Source of the DNA: Cotesia glomerata
Taxonomy: Eukaryota; Arthropoda; Insecta; Hymenoptera; Braconidae
Length of the DNA stretch: 64,000 nucleotides
Reading direction: 5' to 3'
NCBI RefSeq assembly: GCF_020080835.1
Contig: NC_058161.1
Location: 5,806,001-5,870,000 of the forward strand
Below are positions 8,751 through 20,290 of this stretch, piece by piece; the stretch's first letter is position 1; every line of letters begins with the position of its first letter. Under the pieces are notes generated by a model. It ran no database searches, was not told the DNA's origin, and worked only from the letters and a program-made list of their open reading frames with translations. Both the position numbers and the translations under genes were made by a program.

Positions 8751-11700
8751 TATTTAAAGTTATTAATAACAACAAAACCCTGTAAGAAATTACAGTATGA
8801 AATTTTACCGTAAGAACAAAAATTACTACTTTAATTAAAATAAAATAATTGAGAAAGAAAATAAGCTTGTTTTATTTAAAAAATTCTCAGGTATTCAGTA
8901 TCCCACTTGACCTATAATTTCATTACATTAATTAGCCCCGTTAGCTCGAAAAAAAAAAAATTAAAGATACAGAGCATTTACAAAATGAAGATTTGAATAA
9001 AATTTTTTTAATAAACGTAAATTGGACAACAATCATTGTATAATAAAACAATAATAACATTTCAAAGTAACTTTAACTTTTGCTCTTATTTTGGATAAAG
9101 GTATTTTTTTTTATCCAAACATGAGATGGAGGTAATTTACGTGCCTTTATACCCGTAGCAAAATGTCCTAGGAGATAGCGTAATAACTCGCCTAGAATTT
9201 ATCCTACCTCTTTAGTTTCATTCCCTCTCTTCTGGCTGCTCGCTCTTTTTCTGGTTGTTATTTAGCTGTCTTTCTCTGACAACGTTTTTAGGTAAAGGCT
9301 AGCATGACAAAATGTCCCGTGGCAATCCTATTTTCTTAACAACTGGAGATAAATTTTCGCGTACGAGGAGACCCGTGTACAATGTTTCAAAAGATATTTG
9401 TAAATCCGGGGCTACGCTGATAAGATTCCCATTTAGATTGCCGGGACCGGTAAGTAGCAAAAGATGAAAAAGAATGAGCAAGTCGTACCTATACCTTCGT
9501 GTATGTTTACTTTTTTATAAAAACATTTTTAAAATGATATAAAACGCTAAATGACTGCCGTTTCTTGTAGGCTATTTTTATTCTTGATTCAAGTTTTATA
9601 TTTATATTAAATGGATAACTTTTCTCTTAATTATATTATAAAATTTTATTTTCTTGATTTGATTCATGAATTTCTTCGCAGTTAATTAGAACTGTATGTC
9701 TCAAAGCAAGAGTAAAATTTTCCAAAAAATTTTGCATATCTTAAAATCAAGATCGCAAAAAAAAGGTTGCTGAACTCAACAACTTTTTTTAATCGATTAA
9801 TTGCTTTTTTTTCACATAAAAAAAGCGATTTTAAATGCTTATGATGTGAATTTTCGATTTAAAATAATTAAATCAGTAAATTTAATATTATACAGAACAT
9901 TATCTTCACGTGAAAATGATACCTCATAAAGATCAGTTAGAACTAATAAACTGAAAAATTTAACGACTCAATCTCCCACTTAGTGTTATACAAGCGATAA
10001 ATGATAACTAAAAATAAACCATCAGACATCTACCCGGGAAAAATTAATTTTAAAATAATAAACTTTTATCGCCCACAAAGTACGAAGTAAATTTTGATTT
10101 TCCAATCCACTTAAAATTTCCCCAACGACCTCGTTACCGAAGTGAATTATTTTCGGTGCATAATATAAAGTTTTAAGTGAAAAAAAATCAATAGCATAGT
10201 TTATGACCCGATGCCGTTTTAATTTAAAGTTATAATATTTTCCAACGGGTTATTGCGATATTGCATAAAAAATCTTGGAGGTAGATCACAGTCTGGCATT
10301 TTAGCTCCACTCGGTAAATCGCAGGTGCTGTGGTTGGAAAAATTCACCGGAGAGCCATTACTTAGCTCGTTGTCGCTTGCGTTAAACTGAATGAATCATG
10401 CTAGTTGAAGTAATAGCCATTGTGCCGTGTGTAGAATTTTTTCTTCTCCTTCTTCTTTTCTTTTTTCAACTTTATTTTCCTTCACACATTATCCTCCCAC
10501 CGGAAGGTTTTATTATTTTTTTCGGTGCTTGCTGCAAAATTGGAATGGCATTTAATTACGTCGACGTGAGAGATATTTGTTTGCTTTTATTTTACTTTCA
10601 TTTAAACGTCAAATGTACTTTTAACTCTGGTACAAATTAGTCCCGTAATTAGTAGTTATTTTATTCTGTATTTCACATTCAGCACTAACCATCCAAAAAT
10701 TCGAGTTTAAATTATGCCAGCTTGAAAAATGACTCAAAATTTGTCTTTGTCATGAATGCTTTTGTAATGATAGAATAGTTTTATAATTTTTAAGTTTAAA
10801 CATTATTTCATTTAAACTTTGAAAGGTACAAAAAAAATTTTTTTTGGCAAAATAGCGGTTCAGTGAAATTTTTTGAGCTATTTTGGCGCAAGCTTCAAAA
10901 GTGTTGCACTTGTCACTCTTATTCTACTAATGTAAAACAAAAAAAAATAGCTTTCTATTTTTTATATATGCATGGGAATGATGAATCTTTAAAATAATAA
11001 AAAAGTATAAAATTAAAAATTAAATAAGCTCATTAAAAAAAAGTTCAAATTTTATACTATTTTTTTCGACATTTGATCATCTCAAAAAAATTGATTATCT
11101 ACTCAAAATTTTTAAGACTTAAGGTATATTCTTCCAATAATGATATTAAAAAGAGCAGAATCAAATTTCAGCCAAATCTATTCATAACTTTTAGAGTTAC
11201 AGCCCGAGTAATTTTTGAAAATACGATTTTGAGAAAAACACCTTCAAAGTTTTAGTATAATAAATAATTAGGGCTCCAAACCGTATAAATTAAATATTTT
11301 GATTTTGCCTCTTGCCAGTATACTCTCAATTATATTTAATTTTCGAATTTTGAAAAAAAAATTCTATTTAGAAATTTGTCGGGATTTCTCTCTTTAATTT
11401 GACCTCATAGTTTTGTTTTAAATTTCTCCATTTTTAGTCATTACTTTTTCAGAATGTCATTCACAAAAAAAAAAAACATTTTGATTCGGATGTGCTTTTA
11501 TGCAGAGTTTAATACACTAGAGTCTTATATGTGAAAACATAACGCGACACATTTCTTGCCCCCCTAAGGCAGCAGAATACTCGCGAGCTTTATCCCTTTC
11601 GTTTTTTCATAAAAAAGCCAAAACTGGGTCGCGCCGGTCTCGATCGATCACACACTCTCATTCCAGCTTATTTTTCTGTTTATTTTCATTTATACTCCTC

Positions 11701-13383
11701 CACTCCAAAATAAAACCGGAAATATTCCGTTTGTCTGTCTATATAAATTCGTATAATTAATCACCCGCAGAATACTCTAGATAAATATTCGGATATACCT
11801 TTCGAATCAAAGAACACGTTTGGCTCTTTCATTTATCCATACCAATTCATAGCGGGAGTTTTAATTATTAATTTTTAACCTCTCTGATGAATTAGTCTGG
11901 TATTATTTTAATCGTTTCAATCATACTTGTTCATGTTCAATTTAGAGATTATTTTGCTGCCTGTGGCCCAACACAAAAGGCTGTTATTTTATATTATATT
12001 GCATTTTAATTATTATTCTGCAAATTCGTTTGATTCATCGACGGGTGGTCCATAATTTTATGAGCTCTTCAGCGTTGGGTAGGGAATATTGTTGTATAAT
12101 TCTGAAATTAACAAAATAATTTCATTTGTATGGAAGTAAATATTATAAATGATGATTGGATGATATTTATTCCTTTATTCCCTCTGAAGTGAATAACAAT
12201 CCGAAAATAATTCAATTTATATAGTTAGAAAATATTGTGTAAAAAATTCCATAGAGTGAAATTTTTTTTTTTTTTTTTTTTTTAATAAAAATAAAAAAAT
12301 AGTTACATATTTGAAATAAATTGCATCAATATTTTTAATTAATTTTTATGAGTCACTTTTTTTGATAAATTCTCTCTATAATATTTTATTTGTTAATAAA
12401 TCTAAAAAAATACCGTATAAAAATGAAATTTTATAAAAAAAAATTCAAAATATTGATTCTGTAAAAAATTGTAAGTGCGTATAAATATTAAATTAATAGT
12501 AAACAAAGGGAATTTTCAATTTTTTAAACTTCTATTAGATAACGTTGATGCTAAAAAATTGACAAGCTCACATTTGTACGCCAATAATAGAGAAAACAGA
12601 GCTTGTAGTACTATAGAAAGGCGTATTCGGATCAACCTCATTCTGAAATGATAGTTTTCGACGGCATTGTCATCGAGTCTAACCGATATAACACCGCTGT
12701 AGCCACCATTACCAGGGCGACCCTTTCTTCTGAAGCAAGCTCGGCGCAGTATAGTAATAGTAATGCAGAAACATTGCATTGTAACGGGAACTATTCTCTA
12801 TTTTCCATTACGGTATCTACTTTGGTTTAAAGTTTACACCATACTGTGGTGGTTAGCTCGGGGACGATTTCAAACTACTGTATTGCCGAATACAAAATAA
12901 TTTATCGGGTGAAAACCACCTGGTTGTATGCTCCGCGAATGCTTGTCCTGATTACCGCAATTCTTGTCAAGACCGCTGTTTATCGGATTTTTTTCTTGTT
13001 TTTCAACTGCTTAATTTGATCGGATAAATAATTCGTGTGTATAGGTGTGTTGTGTACGCAGATGGATGTACTGCAGACAGACTTTTGAATTCATGAACCA
13101 TTAAGTACAGATGTTGGATGCAGTTTTGCAGCGACACTGGTTCAAGTGCCAAATTGAGGTTTTACATTTTTTACTTTTATTACACTATTGAAAGTTTTTG
13201 TCTTTATTTACTGGCATAAATCTTTTAAATTACACGATGCTTTTGTAAATAAAATTGAAATTGAACTTGTTCCTGTGAGTTATTAGTTTAGGCTATTGGA
13301 ACAAATTTAATGTTTGGGCATTATTACTTTTTTAATAATGCATAAAAATTTACCATAAATTAATTTATTGTCAAATAGTTTAA
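8751..13383. other. Long AT-rich intergenic or 5' intronic stretch
   Basis: I see no credible gene. ORFs at 9299-9481, 10398-10640, 11073-11255 and 12516-12830 lack protein-like composition or are antisense overlaps. Less AT-rich patches lie near 9130-9470, 10270-10400, 11520-11720 and 12640-13130 and look unique, so they could hold regulatory DNA. A poly(T) run is at 12261-12282. Confidence 0.4.
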
Positions 13384-13640
13384 ACATATGTGACCATGTA
13401 TGATCATAATTTATGACCATGATGATCATAATATGTTCTCATGTATGACCATTATATGTGATCGCATGTGACCAATAGACATTATTAGATATGATTGTAT
13501 ATGACCAAGTGTAATCATTGCATATGATCATGTATGATCACGATATATGATCATATATGACCATGTATAGCCGTTAATTAAAGGATGTATGAGTAATATC
13601 CATAATTAAAGATGATCATATGTGATCAGTGGTCAAATAT
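13384..13640. repeat. Degenerate ATGATCATATATGACCAT array
   Basis: Same low-complexity family as 8360-8750, with repeated TATGATCATGTATGATCA-like strings. The foldback element starting at 13672 follows directly. Confidence 0.75.
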
Positions 13641-13671
13641 AGACATACGCGATAAGAATTCTACACAGAAA

Positions 13672-14784
13672 AAAAGGTTCACTTGAGCCAAGAAAATATT
13701 TTTTTTCCTAATTATTTTCTTGAGTGAAAAAAAAAATTTTTTTTGACGTAAGAAATTTCACTTATTTTAACAAAATTCATTCTTTTGCTTTAAAAAATAC
13801 TTATCTTGATCCAAGAAAATTTGCTTAAGGTAGTACTACCAGTTTTAGAATTGACGTTCAGAATTTAATGAAATTTGGCATATTGGTACTTTATAATATC
13901 ATAAGTAAGCAGTAAAATTTTTGGAAGCCTGGCAAGTCCTGAAAAAAAGATATTAATATTTACATATTTTTGCCTTAACCATTGATCCTTATGAAAAATC
14001 AAAGACTTTATTTCGTTCGGTTTCTTATAAAAATTAAGACAACGAGAGAAAATAACATCTAGAACATATTTAATAACAATCAGTATGGTTTCCAAGCATA
14101 TGAGAATATTTATTAATAAAAAACATTCAGAATTTATCTCTGTCTCTTTTTCTCCAACGTGATTTAGTACAGGGAAATCTACTACGATAATCAAATAAGG
14201 TTAGGTTTTGAGATTTGACTCTTGTGGTAACGGTAGTACTACTACCTTAAGTCAAGAAAATCTTCTTGTTTTGAGAAAATTCAGCCTCGTGCTCTAAAAA
14301 ATTTAATTCTTAACAGAAGTCAATTTTCTTGTCTTGAGAAAATTTCTCTCTTGCTCCAAAAAATTAAATATCTTGATAGTAAATTTTCATTAATATTTTT
14401 ATTGATTAACAAGTCAAATAGAAAAATCAAATAATATTAAATCATTTTTTTTCATTCATGATGTATAATTGCACGCTAAAATAATATAGAAAGGGTATCA
14501 AATATTCAAGAGAAAAATTTTCTCAAGGTGAGAAATTTTTTTCTTAGCTGAAGTCGGTAGCGCTGCTTTCCTAAAGTATCTAAGAATCTTGGTCAAATAT
14601 AAAATTTTATTGTATCAAGTATTTATGATAATTTGAATTAAGAAAAAATTACTTCCACCAAGAATAGAATTTCAAGAAACATTTTTACTTCGGCCATCAC
14701 AACTTCGGTCTTCCTTCAGGCTCCCGAAAATTTTCTTGAGTCAAGAATTTTGTTCTCCAGTACAGAAATTTTTCTTACTGTGTA
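13672..14784. mobile_element. Foldback element with TTGAGTCAAGAAAA repeats, host of a nested insertion
   Basis: Outer ends TACACAGAAAAAAA (left) and TTTTTCTTACTGTGTA (right) are inverted. The interior repeats variants of CTTGASYCAAGAAAAT in both orientations. A TTAA-flanked element (13829-14246) interrupts it: on removal, CCAAGAAAATTTGC joins GTCAAGAAAATC. Confidence 0.6.
13825..14250. mobile_element. 418-bp TTAA-flanked element nested in a MITE
   Basis: TTAA at 13825-13828 and 14247-14250. The unit starts GGTAGTACTACC and ends GGTAGTACTACTACC, a short inverted end that is itself palindromic. A 109-codon minus-strand frame (13865-14194) fills most of it but matches nothing I know and is rich in I, L and K, as expected by chance in AT-rich DNA. 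TTAA sites suggest a piggyBac-like mover. Confidence 0.65.
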
Positions 14785-15611
14785 CGTAAAATGTTTAAAT
14801 AAAGAAATCTATGTAGCATTGAATATACGTTGAAATATTAAAAAAAAATTTCCTTTGATTAAATTTTCAAGAGAAGCCAGCATACTCCATTTTCTTCGAA
14901 ACTTTATATTATAATGACGCCAGTACATAATAGAGATCTTTTGCGCTTTTTTCGACTCCTCTAATGTATTGAAGAAAGTGGTAGCAGAAAAGGAAGTAGA
15001 AGAAAGGAGAAAAGAAAAAGATAAAGGAGTAATGTTATATGTTGAGGTTAAATTCAAACGATGAGTCCCGGCAAATTACGAGAGTGCACCAAATAGAGCA
15101 GTTAAAAGAATGAGTAGGAAAGAAGGAGGTTCTAGTGTAGGGGTAGATAGTAATAGAGATACAGAGAGATATGGTGGTAGTTTAGTAGTATGTAAGGGGA
15201 CTGTAGGAAGGTATAACGGAACTAAGTGCTGGAAAGTAAGTGGAGTAGTGGTAGAGATATGCTAAATATGCGGTATCTGTATGCATGTAAAAGCCTTTGT
15301 ATTATATCCATTCACTCGCGGACCTTATCTGTATCGCTCGATGAGTCTACTCCAGGTGGATATTTTTATCTCCATCTTGTAATTTTATGTGTTTATTTAA
15401 GCGATATACATTTATTGGCTTAAATTATTGACAAATATTGTGTTTTTTATTTTATTTAGCTCCTTAGATTCCAATCATTGATGGTTTGTTTATTTATCAT
15501 TGTTGGTGGTATCTATATATCTTTATTGAGATCTAAAATCTCTAAAAAATCTAAGATCTCTAAAAAATCTTTTGCTGAGGAAGTTCTATGAAAAATGAAA
15601 GCTGATAAATT
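14785..15611. other. Unique AT-rich DNA with purine-rich patch
   Basis: AG-rich run from about 14990 to 15190. No convincing gene. A small direct repeat, ATCTCTAAAAAATCTAAGA, lies at 15535-15570. Confidence 0.4.
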
Positions 15612-16403
15612 TTTTTTCTTGCTCTCCTAGCCGAAAGTACGCTCTTCCTGGACGCACTTTACTCCAGGAAGAGCAACTTTTATGGCCTGCTCTAACGCAT
15701 GCGCGCTACGCATATTTTCTGGCCGGCAGCATAGAACCTCGCTTTCTTTCGTATTTTCGTGGCGCGACCGGCCTATACAGCGAGTTTCAACTGTATATAA
15801 CAGTCAAAACATCGTCTGTATGTAACGTGTCAGCGCAGAAACTAACAAAATAATATCAAATAAATAAAAATAATTTCTAACTAAATTTCTGTTAATGAAC
15901 TATTTAATAATAATACAGCAAAAATAATTTATATAAAAATTTTAGAAAATAATATAAAAGTTTTGTAAATTTTATTCGCTTTCTTTTATATTTTGACAGC
16001 TAGTAAAGCAATCTTTATAAAACAATCCATGTACTCTACAAGCTTCTAATAATTTAATTTCAATCTTTCTTAGCCGTTTAATTGAAAACTAATTTTTAAT
16101 CAATTTAAAAAAATTAATTTTGTTATTAAATCGAGTTCAAATATTTGTGACGAGTTCTGTGTATGTTATCTCTCTTAATCAGAGCATTTGTTAGTAAACT
16201 TTAAAATAACTTATTTTTTTTTTATTTATTAATTTTTACTTTTTTATTATGCTCGCCCCGACCAGCAAAACCTCGGCTTCGTCTCGGCTTTGCACAAGCC
16301 GGGCGGCGCCCCCCCCCCTCACCCCCGGCAAAACCTCGGCTTCGCCTCGGTTTTGTAAAACCCCTTCCCCGGGGTTGCGTACTTTCGGCTGGAGAGCAAA
16401 AAA
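15612..16403 (+). mobile_element. GCCGAAAGTACG-family element E4 (complete)
   Basis: Inverted ends TTGCTCTCC(T)AGCCGAAAG followed by TACGC at 15612-15642 and, on the minus strand, 16377-16403. Just inside the left end is a small stem, GCTCTTCCTGGA / CTCCAGGAAGAGC (15641-15671). The right third is a GC-rich cluster (16254-16376) with two copies of the CCTCGGCTTCG(C/T)CTCGG motif. Hairpin H4 is attached to the right end. ORFs here cross the GC cluster in both directions and look spurious. Confidence 0.8.
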
Positions 16404-16514
16404 AATAGTATACAACCCACTACCAGATAGTATACAACCCTCGGCTACGCCTCGGCCATTATATCCCATACGCCAGGAAATCCACTTTCTATCCTTGGGT
16501 CGTAATATACTATT
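16404..16514 (+). repeat. AATAGTATA hairpin module H4
   Basis: Begins AATAGTATACAACCCACTAC and ends GGGTCGTAATATACTATT. CCCTCGGCTACGCCTCGGCC is near the apex. The pairing is poorer than in H5b because the left arm carries an internal rearrangement: the AATAGTATACAACCC start seems repeated as GATAGTATACAACCC (16426-16440). Confidence 0.8.
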
Positions 16515-18695
16515 ACTAAATCATTTATTTTTCCGAATTTTTTTTAATGAAAAATGATATAATTAATGATCAAATTATTATTGATAATAATGATCGATAA
16601 TTAATTATTTTAAGTTTCCAAAAAAATTGAAAATTATAGCTTCAGTAATGATGTGAATTTTTTGTTAAAAAAAAAATTTTTTTTTACATTCGTTAATTTA
16701 CGGAAAATTATAATGATCTCTTCAGAAAAAAATCAAATCATAATGAAATTTTAAAGTCTAACACCGTACGAAATTTAAAAGGAGAAACTGAGATAAAGAA
16801 GTTTTTATCCCTCAAGTTTTTTGTGGGAAAATTTTATCTTCAGTGAGAATATTTAGCCTAGTTCCGAATTTAAACTCTTCTTTTATAGTTCTTGAGTCAA
16901 ATTAAATCTTCTTTAAACTCCGATCTTATCTTTCATAACTTTGACACAGATTTTAACTATGAAGTTCAATTATCAAACTTGAAAAGTATAATTATTGTAG
17001 GAGGTCAAAAAATTAAATCGGTTGGAAAAGGAAAAAAAAAAATTTGAACATATGCAAAATTTTACTTAAAAAATGTCCAAAATTTTTCACTTTCAGTTGA
17101 TGTTTTTAAAGCTTATATCTCCCATAAAAATCATAGCAATGAAAAAATTTCCTCACCCATAAAAAACTATCCTACTAAAATGAAAAATCTATCAACAAAC
17201 CCAAGCACAGTACTTTAGTAATATTCATGATTGCTTTCAAATCACACATCAATGAATCACCGAAAACAAAACAGCCAAACGATCCGCGTCAAAAAACAAA
17301 AAACTGATCCATAAACTACCCAACCTCGTAGCCGTAATACACCACTCTCCATTTTATTTCTATAAAATTTAATCTCACCGCTGTAAAGTAACAGTAAAAC
17401 TAAAACTAAACCCAGCTGTAAATTAAATCCAATTTGAAAACCATAAATATTTATTATTCCGGCGTATGGATTCAATAACATTGCAGGAGGGAACAATGTT
17501 AAATAAAATTTACGATGCTATTTATCCGCATTTTTCTCACCATCGATGATAAGATTACTAGCTTCTGTTATGCTGCTACAAAACACCCTCGCTCTCCTAA
17601 ATTTTCTTTCTATCACTATACGCATTTTTCGCCATTCCTTTACCAAACACGATTCGAACGTAAACATAACACCTCCTCCCATCGACCGAGCGCCAGTTCC
17701 ACAGTATGACGATCCCAATGACATATTCGATATCGATTCAGGGGAAAATAAACCGCGGCAGTATAAATACAAATAAATAAAAAAAATTCTTGCTACAACA
17801 ATTGACGTAAATGTTATGTTCTACAGAGCGCATTGTATACCAGGCTATTAAAAGAACACGAGTTGTAAAAAAGCCAATCTTTTTATCGACATCATTTATG
17901 TCTTGCTTAACTATAAATTCTCTTTTATGGACATAAAATTTCTTCTGGGGCTAAAAGTTTAGATACTGACTCCACTTCTAGTGCTCAATTTTAATAGAAC
18001 AGACACAGGTGGCTCAAAAAGTTGATAATGGTAATGGCAATGATAATGATAATGGTAAAAATTGTTTACCAAAGTATTTAATTTGCGAGCGGGCCTGAGA
18101 ACTGAGTGTGTGCATACATTACGCCGTTTTATTCACGCATCTAGCATCGCGAGCCTCCACGTGTATCTGTCTAGTAGACTGTTTTGCACTATCTACTGTT
18201 ACTCTACTTTAGTTCGGAGTACAGTACTTTGTTATACAGTTTGTGGTACAGCAGGATGGTAATTTCAGCAATGTTTCTCTACTCTATCTCTATCTCTGTC
18301 TCTGTGTTGCTTCAGCTCTAGTCCATCCCCTCTAACACTGCCAGTTGAGGAGACAATACTTGGCCGTCCGATAAATCACCGGCTCTTGGAACCACGAGCG
18401 CTTGGACTCGCGTGTAGCGGACAACATTTATGCCGGCTAAGGGTGGATTTAATGAAAACACAAAATTTTACGGGAAATAAAATCGATTTACAAGATTGCG
18501 TAAAAAATAACTTGGGAATTTACTGTGTGTGTGAAAATGGTGTCAAAATTACATGGTAAATGTTTACTCAATAAATTTTCGTTTTATCAAGTGAGATTTT
18601 GATCGCTGATTTTTGTGAAAAGAGGAAATTTATTGCATTATTAAAATTAATTATTCCAGTCACAAGACGAAAAAAAATCTAAATTATGAAAAAAA
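16515..18695. other. Unique AT-rich DNA
   Basis: No gene recognised. Overlapping ORFs at 17515-17776 on both strands are not protein-like. A less AT-rich patch lies at about 18090-18440, and an AATGGTAATGGCAATGATAA simple repeat at 18025-18060. Confidence 0.4.
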
Positions 18696-18833
18696 AATAG
18701 TATATTACACATCTAGGGCAGTAAAATAAGAAATGTCTCAGATCACATGTAATTGCTGTCCGAGGCGAAGCCGAGGTCAATAAACATGTGATCTGAGGCT
18801 TTCTTATTTACTGCCCGTGGTGTTTATACTATT
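18696..18833 (+). repeat. AATAGTATA hairpin module H5
   Basis: Begins AATAGTATATTACACATCTA and ends in TATACTATT. Arms of ~60 bp pair through GGGCAGTAAAATAAGAAA / TTTCTTATTTACTGCCC and CTCAGATCACATGT / ACATGTGATCTGAG. The apex is CCGAGGCGAAGCCGAGG. The clearest example of the long-arm type. Confidence 0.9.
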
Positions 18834-18926
18834 TTTCTCCTCGACGGAGGCGGAAAGCGGCATTTTCATTTAGCGCAGCTGGCGGAAAATTGACGCTTTC
18901 CGCCCGGAGGGGAGAAAAAATTTTTT
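18834..18926 (+). repeat. Mini-core with GGCGGAAAGCGGC ends
   Basis: GACGGAGGCGGAAAGCGGCA, TTTAGCGCAGC and GACGCTTTCCGCCCGGAGG in the same order as at 973-1057. It sits between hairpin H5 and the left inverted end of E5. Confidence 0.8.
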
Positions 18927-19092
18927 CTTTATACCTCGGTCGAAAGTACGCATCTTTTGCACCTATTTTGAGGCAGAAAGTTAAAAATTCGTGCATTGGT
19001 AAAGCTACACATTCGCCTTCTATAGCAGTGGGAGCATAAAATGCTTTCATTACCGCGACTGACATTAGTCATTTGTTCTAACTATGTTTTTT

Positions 19093-19567
19093 TTAAATAT
19101 AAAATTAAATATAAAAATATAAAAGTTTTGTAGATTCTATTTGCTTTCTTTAATATTTTGACAGCTAGTAAAGCGATGTTTATAAAACAATCCATGTACC
19201 TACTCTACAAGCTTCTAATAATTGAATTTTAATCTTTCGTAGCCGTCTGATTAAAAACTAATTTTTAATCAACTTAAAAAAATTAATTCTGTTATTAAAT
19301 CGAGTTTAAATATTTGTGACAAGTTCTGTGCATGTTATCTCTTTTAATCAGAGCGTTTGTTAGTAAACTTTAAAATAACTTATTTTTTTTTATTTATTAA
19401 TTTTTACTTTTTTATCATGCCCGCCCCGACCAGTAAAACCTCGGCTACGCCTCGGCTTTGCAAAAGTCGGGCGGTGCCCCCCTCACCCCCGGCAAAACCT
19501 CGGCTTCGCCTCGGTTTTGCAAAACCCCTTCCACGGGGTTGCGTACTTTCGGCTGGAGAGCAAGAAA
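19093..19567 (+). mobile_element. E4-type fragment nested in E5
   Basis: Strongly similar to about 15935-16403: shared TTTTGACAGCTAGTAAAGC, AAACAATCCATGTAC, GTTTGTTAGTAAACTTTAAA and the GC cluster with two CCTCGGCT(T/A)CGCCTCGG motifs (19439-19513). The right inverted end (GCGTACTTTCGGCTGGAGAG, 19540-19559) is kept; the left one is missing. Confidence 0.85.
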
Positions 19568-19690
19568 AATAGTATACAACCCACGACCAGAATGTTGGAT
19601 GCCCTGACGTATGTGATATGATAGCCTCGGCCATCATATCCCATACGCCAGGAAATCCAACTTTCTGGCCTTGGGTCGTAATATACTATT
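19568..19690 (+). repeat. AATAGTATA hairpin module H5b
   Basis: Begins AATAGTATACAACCCACGAC and ends GGGTCGTAATATACTATT. The arms pair through CCAGAATGTTGGAT / AATCCAACTTTCTGG, GACGTATG / CATACGCC and GATATGATAG / CATCATATC. Near the apex only a single CCTCGG remains. Confidence 0.85.
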
Positions 19691-20078
19691 CTTTCTTTCT
19701 TCTACTTACATGAAATATTTCATATATAGATAAAGATATAACTGTCGTAAGAGTGAGTAGATCATCCAATGTAACTTAAAACCAGGTTATACTGTACTAA
19801 GATTAATTTTGACAGTGACGTGTGTAAAATGGATCAACTTTATGTAATTAATGAATTATTTAGAAAAATGTACGCAGTAACAACAATTTAATTTGATTTT
19901 TATTAATTATTGTTAATTTTCAGATAATATGCTCGTTTTTTTTTATTTTTAACCGAGAATAATCTTTATTATGTTTGTTGAATTCAAGAAATTTCAGTTT
20001 TATTTAATCTATAAATGTTTCAAAAAAAATGTTTGTTAATTATTTTTTATTTGATTTTACATTAAAATTTTTTTATTA

Positions 20079-20162
20079 GATGCCTGCCCCCCCCCCCCCC
20101 CCACCAGCAGTACTCGCTTCGCTCGTGCCGCAAATGTCGGAGGCAGGCATCAATTCTTTTTC
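20079..20162. repeat. GC-rich stem-loop inserted in E5
   Basis: GATGCCTGCC (20079-20088) pairs with GGCAGGCATC (20142-20151) around a C-run and an ACTCGCTTCGCTCGTGC motif. In E7 the same place reads straight through (TTATTTGATGCAGTAC), while here GATGC occurs on both sides of the extra DNA (20079 and 20163), as a target duplication would leave. A second copy is at 54966-55039. Confidence 0.85.
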
Positions 20163-20211
20163 GATGCAGTACATTAAATATTTTACGTACTTTCAACCGG
20201 CTATAAAGAAA

Positions 20212-20290
20212 AATAGTATACACTACACGGGCAGAAGTTTGAGAGCTCTGAACTGCGTGCCTTTCTACCCTAATAGTGTAATATACTATT
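20212..20290 (+). repeat. AATAGTATA hairpin module H6
   Basis: Begins AATAGTATACACTACACGGG and ends in TATACTATT. Short version: the left arm GGGCAGAAGTTTGAGAGCTC keeps only GTGCCTTTCTACCCTAATAG on the right, so the apex seems deleted relative to H7. Confidence 0.8.

Larger units (their letters stand above)
18926..20211 (+). mobile_element. GCCGAAAGTACG-family element E5 with internal insertions
   Basis: Left end TTTATACCTCGGTCGAAAG followed by TACGC; right end CGTACTTTCAACCGGC then TATAAAG. Its two body parts (about 18926-19092 and 19691-20211) match, in reverse, the simpler copy E7 (24677-25345). Relative to E7 it has gained an E4-like piece with its own hairpin (19093-19690) and a GC stem-loop (20079-20162). 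About 60 bp of E7 at the first junction are absent here. Confidence 0.85.

Noticed and set aside
13865..14194. 109-codon minus-strand ORF
   Set aside because: It fills a small TTAA-flanked MITE, has AT-driven composition (I, L, K, N) and no domain; most likely chance.
16236..16557. Overlapping ORFs on both strands with KTSAS repeats
   Set aside because: They come from the CCTCGGCTTCGCCTCGG motif read in two directions; the same shadow appears at 19357-19637.
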